A DNA stretch of 64,000 bases from Marthasterias glacialis (Eukaryota; Echinodermata; Asteroidea; Forcipulatida; Asteriidae), in the NCBI GenBank assembly GCA_911728455.2, contig OU452225.1:9770106-9834105 (forward strand). The letters are read 5' to 3'. This document shows, piece after piece, positions 33,701 through 43,077 of the stretch. Both the position numbers and the translations under genes were made by a program. A model generated the notes under the pieces. That model was not told the origin of the DNA. It saw only the letters and a program-made list of their open reading frames with translations, and did no database searches. Positions within the stretch are counted from its first letter, which is position 1, and each line of letters starts with the position of its first letter.

Positions 33701-36700
33701 TACCACACCCCCGCCTGTGGAAATGGTACGTTCCATGGAAACACGTGGCTAGCATTCTCAGCACTGAATGCAACACTGTAGGCTGGATCACAAGATATAG
33801 CTGTGCCAGTGAGGGGTGGTATCCCACCTTTGCGTAGACAGAGGGTGATATAAGTTCCATTATTAAACTCTGGTGGGTCATCCTGCAAAACATTAAATAA
33901 AAATTAAAAAAAAAAACAGCAGCAGTGAAAATCATTTCTGAAAACGTGATTAATTTTAATCTTCGAGATCAAAGTTTATACCACTACCAATCCTCTGGAG
34001 AAATATGTCCCTCTGAAATAGTGTCAAAGTCGAGGTCACAGCAATTCGAGGACCTCCAAAACAAGTGAGGCTTATTTTGACCCCCCGATTTTCAAAGGTT
34101 GGTTGTAGGGTGTGTTTATTGAAAACTAGAGTAGGAAAAGGAATCTACCATTCTAAAAGCTGTATGGTGCTTTGTGGCAAAACATAAGGCACACAAGGAA
34201 ACAGATGTATTATTATCACAATGATTATGATTAATGTCATTCTTGCATTAACAATCAATTTAGTTTGGTCCTACAACGACCATTACGATACCTTGGAGAG
34301 TTCATGCATTCTGATTGGTCAAAATCTTGTCATGTGGGGGGGGGGGGTGTCTAAACATGTGTTATATAGACCAGCTTTACAAACTAGCCGTAACTGGCCC
34401 CTGAACCAGCACATCTGTCTGCATTCAACTCTTTTCTTTGTGTGTGTATTTTTGTGTTATTTTGACAAAAATAGGCGGGAAACACAGTCACGTACTTGTG
34501 ACATGGTATTTTGGCTGGTAACATTTGACCAGGGGGGGCCACTGCTATGGGAGATTGCTGGTTGAGATCTATACTGATTAACAAAGGGGAAAAAACTAGA
34601 CTCTTTTCACAACATACCTCAGTTTCTGTTCCAATATTAGCATTGATCATTAAAATTCCTCCAATATCCTGCACTGAGTCCAACTCAAACTTCAAGATCA
34701 CCGGTGAATCAGAAAGTACATCAAAGAAACCCGTCCCATTAACAACATCATGTATAAATATCTTAAACGGGTTGGAGTTACTGAGCTGGAACGAGGACAG
34801 CGGTATAACAGGGGGGCACCAGCTAGCTGAAACAGGTGCGGTTTGGGTGTCAAGACTGGGTAATCCACTCGCAAGAGGGGATAAGATATTAACGAGGGTG
34901 TGTGGGGGGAACTCAGGGGTAGATTTGGGGGTGTTCTCTGAGGCTGGATCATAGGACACAGTGGAGTTTAAATAGAGATGTTCCCATTGGGACCCAGTGT
35001 CATTGGAAGTAAATTGCCACGAGTCCATCTTTAGGTAAGCAACATCAGGGATGTCATCTCCACAGGCTGTAAGAGAAATCATAACCAATCTTTGAGTTGA
35101 TCTGAATATTTTCATCATGTTTGTTTGCACTGAAACAACTGCAAATGTTTGACAGTGATTTTAGTTATAAGCTTAGATTACTTACCAGGATAGCAAGATA
35201 CAGGTTTAATGAAGTCCAGGTGTGTGTATTTGAGATTAACTTGCCATGTATTAAACTAGAACAAACATGTCGAGAATAACACCTGGGGCCTTTTCCAAAC
35301 CAAGGCCTGGGCTCCAGCTCCGGCTTGAGCTCCATCAGCAATTTTGGAGCAGTGTGCTTTTTGCACAGTGTTTTTAACATCAAATGGAGCCTGGGGCTGG
35401 AGACGGTGCCTAAGCCAAGGTTTGGAAAAGGCCCCAGATTCACTAACTTGTAAATATCTTATCTGAAGGACATTTCCAAAGTTACTTCCCTGAAGGTTAG
35501 ACTGTACCCATATTAATGGCTATGGCTACGGCTATGGCTGTTGCTAAGGGTGTTGCTAAGGACATCCTATACTTCAATGCATGATGGCGGGGCGATCCAG
35601 CCGTAGTCGTAGCCGTAGCTGCTAATTCGGACCCGGCCTGACTTACCACGTAGTTCTACTCCTAAAGTCAAATTCATCCCCATGATTGTACTTGATGTTA
35701 GATCCACACGGATGTAGTACCATGTGTTGTCCTCTGGTTGATTGAGTGTGAACGAACATGACGTCAGTGACTGACAAACAATGGCTTTAGTCAGATTACC
35801 AGGTAGACGATGAGAAGTAACTCTGAATGCAACAGGGCAAAGATCACTGGAGGTGTTGTTGCTAGACCGCTTAATCTCACAGTCTTCATAGGTGAAGTTG
35901 ACGGATTTTGTCAGAGCAGGGACGTTAAATCTGCAAATACAAACGATGAAAAGGACACACTGAAGAAAATTATGATGAAAAAAACATCTTTAGGTTAAGT
36001 TTAATGTGAGTTGAAGAGTGTTGTTGCAAATGTAAGACGAATATTAGTAATCTTAGTTTACCAATGGGGTTCTTGAAATTTTTCCATGCCACCTGACAGG
36101 ATTAATTTCTGAGAGAGGCCGGAATAATTTTTCTTTGAGAATACCGCTGGCACAAAAACCCTGATTAAACAAAACCAAGAGAACAGTGATTCTCACTGAA
36201 GCACCGTGATTTTTTGTTTCTCTTTACTAAAAAATATCAGATTCATTCAGCATGAATTGCAAAACCTCGGCCGTAAGACAAGTCTGTCAATTGGTCCCAC
36301 GGCTAGAACCAAGGCTGGAATCTCGGTTCACTTGAACTTACCTCCATTGAACCAAAATACAATGATAAACAACGGTGGAAGCCTTTCGATATCTCATAAT
36401 CCTCTTCTTATAACAAAAGACAAAGGTCTGGAATGGGGGATAACCCCCACATAAAGGAAAATTTCAGCATTATTTCCAGTACCATCTGTCCTCTTAGTGT
36501 GGGTGAAACAAATTCACGCAAAAATACAAAATTCACGTCATCTGATTTCTGGCAGGGCAAATATTGGCTTTTATAACACGTCATCCTTAACTGGTTAAGG
36601 CGGGTAATAATCTACATAATAAACTGGTTTAACTGGTTTACCTATACACTGCATAGTTCTGTTGCGGCGTTAGTACAGCTACTGTCTTTGATTGTAAGCT

Positions 36701-39700
36701 GAGAGAGGGCACATAGCGAAGATGCTGGTAAGACAATCCTACCTGGACGAAGTATCTACACTCTAGACCTCCTAATCCCTGAATACAAACAAAACACAAA
36801 AAACAGAAAATCAAAATCACACTCATCATAACAGAGGAAGTTTAAAGATAGATTAGGATTGTGCATCTACGCTTATTTATTCCTAAACAGCTTAAGTGTA
36901 ACCACAAGATGATTTTTTATCAACACCCTGTCTTTTAGGTCAATAACCCCCCAATGCAAGTCCAAAGCTATAATAAATGACCATGGGGTGAATTGGAGTG
37001 CCAGTCAAGACTTAGACTTGTGTTATTTACGATCTGTGTGCGGCCGCAAGTTGTTTTCACAAAGTGCAAACCGCCCTGTGTCAATGACCCTTAGCACAAG
37101 GGTCAATCAATTACTGCACGGAGACAGGTGGCTGCTGTCTTTCAACACTCCTTACTCTGCAATGAAAGTCAACAGGCTTGTGATGTATACCAGGGGTGAG
37201 GATTACATGGAATCTTGGCTTTTTTGGCCTTTGAAAAAAAAGTTATGGCCATATTTGGTAGTACGTAGTACCTGCTGAATTTTAACATGTTGTGGCTGAC
37301 ATAAGGGTTACGGAATTTGTGACATCCGTTTCACCGTTTCTACCGATTTCAATCCAAAATGTGAATCGGATTGTCTGTGCCAACTCTGTATTTTCTGTGT
37401 GTATTTTGCCGAGCCGACCTGTAAATGAGGAGCAGATGTCAACACACTTTCCAGGATTAAAAATCGAACTTTATACCCAGTCTTGCTGGCCAGTCACAAA
37501 ACCACAGTGTGGTACATCGGGGATAAAGAATACTATTGTGTTTTTACCCATACACCAATGTGCGTTAGCACTGTATACTCGGTGCTTATTTAACATCTAT
37601 AATAATGGTTGCGGTACCCGCTACTAATACAGGCCTCAATCTTAACCGAGGCCACCAAGGCCATTGGCCTCATGCCCTGTCGAGTTGGCCAGCATGCCCT
37701 TCAGAAAGATTGCACTATTACTACCGACTTGGCCAGCATGCCCATGTACAATTTCTCTGATTTGGCCAGCAAAGGCCTGCCCCCATTTTTCTAAAGATCG
37801 AGGCCTGCTAATAGGATTCGAACTGCCTCTAACTGACAGGCAATTTCGGTAGTCTAGTTGGTAAGACAGCTGCTCTAGAATGGCGGGATCGTGGAGTGGA
37901 ATCCTACCCAAGGAATATGCCAGTGGATTTTTTTCACAGGACTCGGAAAAGTACTGAGTATACAGTGCTTAACACACATCAGTGTATGGGTAAAAACACA
38001 ATGATATCATTGTTTGTTTGTTTAACTGATTGACAATAACATAAGACATCAAGAGCAATGTATTTCTCACCTGCTGTGATATCTTGCTGTCATTTCTTTT
38101 CTGTAAGAATGCAGCAATGAACCAATCTCCAGGCTGAGGGCTGTGAGTTGGGAGTAAAAAAGACTGATCCGTCTTCATAAGAAACAGTTCAAGGTCGTTC
38201 TGACTCTGAATGTTTGTATTCCGTGGAAAACTGGTTTTGTAGGGATTGACAATAGGGATGCTGTTTGGCTGTAGAGCTCTGAAAAAGGGAACAACCAAAA
38301 ACACATCATAAGAATTCACAAACAACCTGAATTCAAATTAATACAAGGCTTAAAACCAACACTTACCCACTTACAGACAGTGAGGTTTTTTTTTTTCCCG
38401 GAGGTAAATAAATTCCCAAAGATTGTGATTTGATAGACAAGTGATTTTGTGTTTGAGGGTGTTTAAAAATAATCAAACAAGCAAGTGATTGTAAAGTGGT
38501 GGTAATGGCCTGACGTTTTGACCCCAGCAGAGTTTTTCTCCAGGGCTGTAAGAATGACTCCACAACCCTGTTTGTAAGTGTGACGTAATTCCACTGCAAG
38601 CCACGCCTACTTCACACTTTTGCACCGGCTGGACTTGACAAGAGTGTGATGCAAGTCTTGTGTGGGTTCAGGTATTTATTGGAGCAGTTGTTGCTTGAAG
38701 TTGTTCACTAGCTTGGTGCATTTACTAAAGAGTAATTCAAGAGCATTCCACCAGTGTTGTAGGTCTTGAGACAGACTGAGACTGGTCTCGAAGACAGGTT
38801 TTGCTAGTCTCAGGTCTCTGCCTTGATCTCGATACCCTGTGAGGTTTGGTGGCAAGGGCCAGTTGGGCAGGAGAGTATACTGATATTAATAAAACTAATG
38901 GCATTGACAACTGGCATTACCATAGAGGAAACTGTAGTGTGGAGCTAGACATTGGCCTATGGTCACCAACGTCAGGCTCCGGCAAGGCAAATCAAGAAGA
39001 ACAAGGCCATTACATGTACCACTTTTAGCAGTTATACTGTGGTCATTTTGGTTGGTAATCAGTTTGCAACACCTAATTATGTTTTTCTCTTTGTTCTAAT
39101 ACATGCATACTCTAAAGGGCCTCAAAATCTCCCATGCTATGCACACAACCATGAGGTAACCCATGCCATACTATTGTTTACACGTATTTGTTTACATGTG
39201 TGATCCATCACTGCCACAGATTGCCACTGCAGAAATTGACCCAAGGTTGAGAGACCCTTTTCTCTTCCCACAGTGGCCCAAATTCCATTGCAACTGAGCG
39301 CAGCTGGTGACTTCTCCCATTTACAACACTCTCACTGAAGTACTCTGGGTAAGGGCTGTAATCTCTGCATAAGTATACATGTGTGTGCCTCCAAAAATAC
39401 TACTGTAGTGGCATCTTGGGAAATTGGGTGGATTTTGTCAAGAAACCCACTGATCACAGGAGGGTTAAATCACATGAAGTGACTTTAAATTTTGGAAATG
39501 ACTGAAGGGGCTGTGTCGTCATGTTTATAGCAGTAAATGGAATAACCCAGTTACTACGCTCGTGTGCGCGCCGACGGTCATACCAGAGCTTGACAAAGAC
39601 GACACCCTTTGTAGATTTTACTGCCAGTGTGCACGTCTACAAGATCTGGGTGAGAGTTCATCTTTCCATGCACAGCCACAGGCCCGCTATAATCATGACG

Positions 39701-40064
39701 GCACAGACACTTTAAGTGAAATCCGTGCCAGAATAAGAACGAAAAATTAACAATCTCAAGGCTTGCAAAATATGAAATGCTGGCATAAAAAACAATTCTT
39801 TAAACGAGAAAAGTAAGTTTTAGATCGTTTCCCTTTGCAATGTGTTTAGCAAATGTTCAAACGACTTCTGCCCATACTTACATATGTATGGTTGCCTCTG
39901 GACAATCATAATTGTCTTTAAATCCGACAACAATCCAATTTGCTGATGTACACTGTTGAGGTATCACCGTGTGGAATAACGTCACATCACCATAGGAATT
40001 GTATTCTGCTAACCGGTGTGAGCTAAATAGCTGTTCTCCATTCTCAAGCTCTGTAACGAAATTT
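27763..40064 (-). CDS. PGAP6: Post-GPI attachment to proteins factor 6 / TMEM8 (11 exons, 5' exon missing)
   Basis: PGAP6 (TMEM8A) is a membrane hydrolase of the CREST superfamily with GPI-specific phospholipase A2 activity that sheds some GPI-anchored proteins. Exons in coding order: 40064-39882, 38278-38071, 36778-36642, 35930-35647, 35066-34618, 33882-33665, 33382-33243, 31940-31762, 30667-30514, 29054-28954, 28062-27763; phases agree throughout and total 784 residues plus the missing start. An N-glycosylation-rich ectodomain is followed by an EGF-like module (CGTYGTCHTS..CKCTRGYAGWGC) split by an intron, then a multi-pass domain with LTLSNIFFIFP, FYHACDSG and HSAWHVAMA, which carry the Ser, His and Asp residues typical of CREST enzymes. 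Close relatives TMEM8B and MYMK are alternatives; the long ectodomain excludes MYMK. No signal-peptide exon was found upstream of 40064. Its 9th listed exon has partial tandem copies (30685-30853). Confidence 0.9.
28127..28450 (+). mobile_element. Family L repeat with a 140-bp insertion
   Basis: CTGATTGGTCAAAAACTGGTC, a G run, GACCAGC, then after an insertion GCAAACTAGCG..TTTTCTTTGTGCGTATTTTC. It matches 34307-34475, which lacks the insertion. The insert (28192-28331) is flanked by CAGC and has inverted ends TTTCACGAAAC and GTTTGTGAAA. Confidence 0.6.
29640..29805 (+). mobile_element. Family B element
   Basis: AAGGCAGTTTTTCCCTCTGT, GTAAATTTGTGCTGGAACAT and CATGAAGTATCAGGCC. In a PGAP6 intron. 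Confidence 0.6.
30685..30853 (-). pseudogene. Two tandem partial copies of a PGAP6 exon with its splice acceptor
   Basis: A unit of about 90 bp at 30596-30684 covers the first 72 bases of the exon starting at 30667 plus its acceptor. It is repeated at 30685-30775 and, slightly truncated, at 30776-30853. Both extra copies keep the TTTGTAG-type acceptor region (the last one changed to TTTATAG) and begin FYHAC, but encode Asn instead of Asp in the FYHACD motif and carry a 2-base insertion that leads to an in-frame TGA. They have no donor site of their own. Confidence 0.85.
30868..31240 (-). mobile_element. Family M element: tRNA-like core plus near-perfect hairpin
   Basis: The minus strand of 30940-31022 reads CTCGGTGGTCTAGTGGTTAA (A-box) and GTAGGTTCGAATCCCACT (B-box). 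It is flanked by AAGCACTGTATACTCAGTGC and GGCGGCAGGTACCGCAAAC, also found at 37527-38007 and 48450-48680. The part 31087-31228 is a 70-bp-arm palindrome (TAGATGTCAATATTTGCATC). Confidence 0.65.
32655..32854. mobile_element. Family F palindrome, degenerate
   Basis: ATCATAGAGCTGCTTACGCA at the left, TGCTTAAGCAGCTCTAACTT at the right, with the family's internal ACCAGTCA..TGGTAGCC sequence. Confidence 0.65.
32925..33172 (+). mobile_element. SINE copy related to 10103-10795
   Basis: CCTTCCACCTCTAGGACCCT, TTCAAATCCCGCC, CCTGGAATAAATCTCC and GGGGTTCTTGGCTAGTATAG follow the same order as the 10.1-kb copy, with one module instead of three. Confidence 0.7.
33972..34035 (+). repeat. Single unit of the 61-bp repeat
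   Basis: AAGTTTATACCACTACCAAT..GAGAAATATGTCCCTCTGAAA matches one period of the 54036-54662 array and continues into TAGTGTCAAAGTC, as the array's right flank does. Confidence 0.6.
34307..34475 (+). mobile_element. Family L repeat, uninterrupted
   Basis: CTGATTGGTCAAAATCTTGTC, G run, TATAGACCAGCTTTACAAAC, TTTTCTTTGTGTGTGTATTT. Reference copy for the interrupted element at 28127-28450. Confidence 0.6.
35279..35442. mobile_element. Palindromic MITE, GGGGCCTTTTCCAAACC ends
   Basis: CTGGGGCCTTTTCCAAACCA and its complement ending GGTTTGGAAAAGGCCCCAG enclose inverted CTCCAGCTCC/GGGCTGGAG and GTGTGCTTTTTGCACAG. About 164 bp, non-coding. Confidence 0.75.
35512..35636. mobile_element. Family D palindrome
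   Basis: GGCTATGGCTACGGCTATGG at the left, CCGTAGTCGTAGCCGTAGC at the right, with GACATCCTATACTTCAATGC in the centre. Other copies at 47480-47592 and 57028-57144. Confidence 0.75.
36075..36600 (+). mobile_element. Family J element
   Basis: CTTTGAGAATACCGCTGGCA, CCAAGAGAACAGTGATTCTC, AACCAAGGCTGGAATCTCGG and AACGGTGGAAGCC follow the order of 11437-12130. In a PGAP6 intron. Confidence 0.6.
37527..38007 (+). mobile_element. Family M element with terminal inverted repeats and a nested G element
   Basis: ATTGTGTTTTTACCCATACAC..CACTGTATACTCGGTGCTT at the left is inverted as ACTGAGTATACAGTGCTTAA..TGTATGGGTAAAAACACAAT at the right. The core holds a tRNA-like GGTAGTCTAGTTGGTAAGAC with a worn B-box. 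A 178-bp G element (37630-37807) sits inside. Confidence 0.75.
37630..37807. mobile_element. Family G element with 6-bp target duplication CTAATA
   Basis: CAGGCCTCAATCTTAACCGA at the left, AAAGATCGAGGCCTG at the right, flanked on both sides by CTAATA (37624-37629, 37808-37813). 178 bp, the same length as the copy at 46801-46978. The small ORFs inside are not conserved in the other copy. Confidence 0.85.
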
Positions 40065-40775
40065 CTGAAATGTTGAGACTGGTAACATTTTGCAATATGA
40101 GTTTTACAGTGTGGCGTGGCCTATAATCTTCCTTAAATATACATCTTTTTTACATTATAATAGTAACAATGAAACCATTTTTTTTTCTAATGCGCCAAAC
40201 CCACCTTAATTAGATGTCAGGCCTTCGTCAAATGTGTTACTTGTTCGGGGAGGGGGGAGGGACTATAATCTAACACAGATTAGAGCAAGATTGAATATTT
40301 TCTTGGGCAGATGGGTGGAGCTTTTCACAACTGTATAATATTAATAAAAATATAACCAATGTATGAAATGACGGCCCCCGCCTGCCCGCATGACACATGT
40401 CTACCTGGCATACAATGATCGAGCCAGGAACCAGACGAAGAAGTATTACAGTGTCACAATCCAGGCCGAGCATGATCCGGCCCAAGAGAATGCAAGCGGA
40501 ATACTTGTTTTGTCTGACATCCACCCAAAGAACTGCAGGATTTATACTATGTGAATAAATAAATTTGTGTAAGCATTGTCGATGATGGAGATCCATCACT
40601 CACACATCGACTTGTCTTGGCACTCCGTTGAGTTGTCTGACCAGCAATTTTGTTGAGTCTCTGTTGTAATTTTGGAAATTTTTTAACAGGGTATCACACA
40701 TTTGTTTTAATTCCACTTCGTTACAGCACTACCAGACTGGTTCGCTAGAGAGTAGTACTGGTACTAGTAGTAGTA
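40065..40775. other. Upstream of the first PGAP6 exon found
   Basis: The PGAP6 exon at 40064 needs two bases of a preceding exon that should encode the signal peptide. No hydrophobic start is visible here. One candidate exon at 40604-40701 has the right phase but not the right character. Confidence 0.35.
40604..40701 (-). other. Unassigned candidate exon
   Basis: From the ATG at 40701 the minus strand reads MCDTLLKNFQNYNRDSTKLL and on to a consensus GTGAGT donor after base 40604, in phase 2. This is exactly the phase needed by the PGAP6 exon at 40064. The frame stays open for 9 codons upstream of the ATG to a TAG. The product is charged and amphipathic, with no signal peptide, and I do not recognise it. 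It may be a chance frame. Confidence 0.25.
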
Positions 40776-43077
40776 GTACTAGTAGTGTTCCTTCGTTTTG
40801 AACGTTCGTAGGACCGTAGCACGGTAAAGACCTTGCCATTGCCCAATCACAGCTATGCAACTAAGACTCCACCCAACACTGACAGTTCTTTTTGTTGAAC
40901 ATTATAAATATTCATGTTATTCAAAAAGCCAGGGGAGAGGCATGCGCTGAGAAATTTTCGTATATTGCTTCTACCTGTAAAGCATACAGGGCGAAGACAA
41001 TACTTCCAATGCAAGGCAGCAATGTGCCCCACTAATAAAAGAATTGAGCTCGTACAAGAATGTAACTTAAATGGAGGTTGTGTTGCATGGCTCTTGAGAC
41101 AAAGTCTTGTTAACTTGCAATAGAATATGTGCCGTGAATGCAAATTGAATCGGGGGAAAGGAGGAAAAGGACGACAATTTTGGACTAAAGGACCCGCATA
41201 TAAACTCATTGCAAAAACAATTATTACTTCACCACAAAATTAACGTGAGAACTGCAGCATATTTGTTTGTTTGTTTGTTATTATTAAATTTTTTTGGGTG
41301 GGGGCGGGTGAAGCATAAGGATTTGGGTGTCAGGTTGGCCGAATAACTTAAAGCTATATAGGACTGGTAAAGCCTATAGTGCAGGTTTCTTACTTTGTTT
41401 AATTCTATGAAAACATCGAGGGAAAAAATGAAATTTTTGATTCAATCAGTTGTCTAAAAGAGCAGGGAATCTTGAGAGTCATACAATTTTAAGTACGTAA
41501 AAACGTCAATTTAAAATTGAAATTGGGTCTTAAAAAACATTGGTTGGGAGCTGGTACTGACATGAACTTCATAAACAGTGAGCTTTCATACTGCGGGAAA
41601 ATAGGCCTACATATAAAATACCGGATTGGTACCCATCAAAAAACATTGATTTCTTTGAATCAGTCTGCTGAAACCTCACTGGTTATGAAGTTCACGACAG
41701 TATCCTACATAATTATTTCTGTCGAGAATTTGTTTTTTTAAAGACCCAGATTTTAATTTCAATTATTACAACAAAAATTTAAAATAAAGTTTTACATGGT
41801 GCCAACAGATGTGCTCGGCTTTTCACTATTTTCTCTTCACTTAGACAACGGATTTAGCGAGAAATTTTCCAAGCAATCACACAAAAACAGATCAGAAAAT
41901 AAATCTTAATATTATCAGCCTCTACATGCCATGACGAAACCAAATCTCATATGAATGTGAACAGCAGGCCTGAATATCATCCTGAACGAACCAAATCTGA
42001 TTTGAATGTGAACAGCAGGCCTGAATATCATCACAGACGAACCGAATGTTATTTGAATGTGAGCAACAGGCCTGAATATCATCATGGACGAACCGAATCT
42101 GATTTGAATAAGAACAGCAGGCCTGAATATCATCATGGACGAACCAAATCTGATTTGAATGTGAACAGCAGGCCTGAATATCATCATGGACGAACCAAAT
42201 CTGATTTGAATGTGAACAGCAGGCCTGAATATCATCACAGACGAACCGAATCTGATTTGAATGTGAACAACAGGCCTGAATATCATCATGGATGAACCGA
42301 ATCTGATTTGAATGTGAACAGCAGGCCTGAATATCATCATGGACGAACCGAATCTTATTTGAATGTGAACAGCAGGCCTGAATAGCATCATGGACGAACC
42401 AAATCTGATTTGAATGTGAACAGCAGGCCTGAATATCATCATGGACGAACCGAGTCTTATTTGAATGTGAATTACATTGAATTAAACAAGCTTTACCAGT
42501 CCTATAATTATCCCTTTAAGCTATGCGGCCAACTGACACCCAAATCCTTATGCTTCACCCACCCCCATCCCCGACTCCTAAAAAAAAAAGATTAAAAAAA
42601 ACAAAACATGCTGCAGTTCTCGCGTTAATTTTGTGGTGAAGTAATAAATGTTTTTGCAATGAGTTTATTTTATATGCGGGTTCTTTAGTCCAAAATTGTC
42701 GTCCTTTTCCTCCCATCCCACGATTCAATTTGCATTCACGAGACTTTGTCTCAAGAGCCATGCAACACAACCTCCATTTAAGTTACATTCTTGTACGAGC
42801 TCAATTCTTATATAACAGTGGGGCACATTTGCTGCCTTGCATTGGCAGTAATTGTCTTCGCCCTGTATGCTTTACAGGTAGAAGCACAATACAAAAATTC
42901 CTCAGCGCATGCCTCTCCCCTGGCTCTTTGATGAATAACATGAATATTTATGATGTTCATCAAAAAGAACTGTCAGTGTTGGGTGGAGTCTTAGTTGCAT
43001 AGCTTGTGATTGGACAATGACAGAGTCTTTACCGTGCTACGGTCCTACGAACGTTCAAAACGAAGGAACACTAGTAC
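40776..43077. mobile_element. 2.3-kb foldback element
   Basis: The left arm (40776-41406) and right arm (42476-43077) are reverse complements of about 600 bp, with a few short indels. Outer ends are GTACTAGTAGTGTTCCTTCG and CGAAGGAACACTAGTAC. Inner ends are GTTTAATTCTA and TTGAATTAAAC. The loop holds unique sequence (41407-41944) and a 51-bp minisatellite (41945-42470). No transposase ORF. It lies between the divergent PGAP6 and SPTLC1 genes. Confidence 0.85.
41945..42470 (+). repeat. 51-bp minisatellite, about 10 units, in the foldback loop
   Basis: Unit AATGTGAACAGCAGGCCTGA..ATATCATCATGGACGAACC..AAATCTGATTTG. The 51-bp period (17 codons) keeps frames open on both strands: 175 codons on the minus strand (41915-42442) with a 17-residue repeat around MMIFRPAVHIQIRFGSS, and 114 on the plus strand. 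No promoter or start context supports either. Confidence 0.9.

Noticed and set aside
34221-34565. 114-codon plus-strand ORF
   Set aside because: It runs over an L repeat and intron sequence antisense to PGAP6; no recognisable protein and a long G run inside.
34547-34954. 135-codon plus-strand ORF
   Set aside because: It is the antisense shadow of the 449-bp PGAP6 exon.
41915-42442. 175-codon minus-strand ORF with a 17-residue repeat
   Set aside because: It is explained by the 51-bp period of the minisatellite. The opposite strand is also open, and there is no start context or splice structure. Kept as a finding to test, not as a gene.
41945-42470. CRISPR-like array
   Set aside because: Units are contiguous repeats without unique spacers, in an animal genome with no cas genes. 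The same applies to 25195-25438 and 54036-54662.
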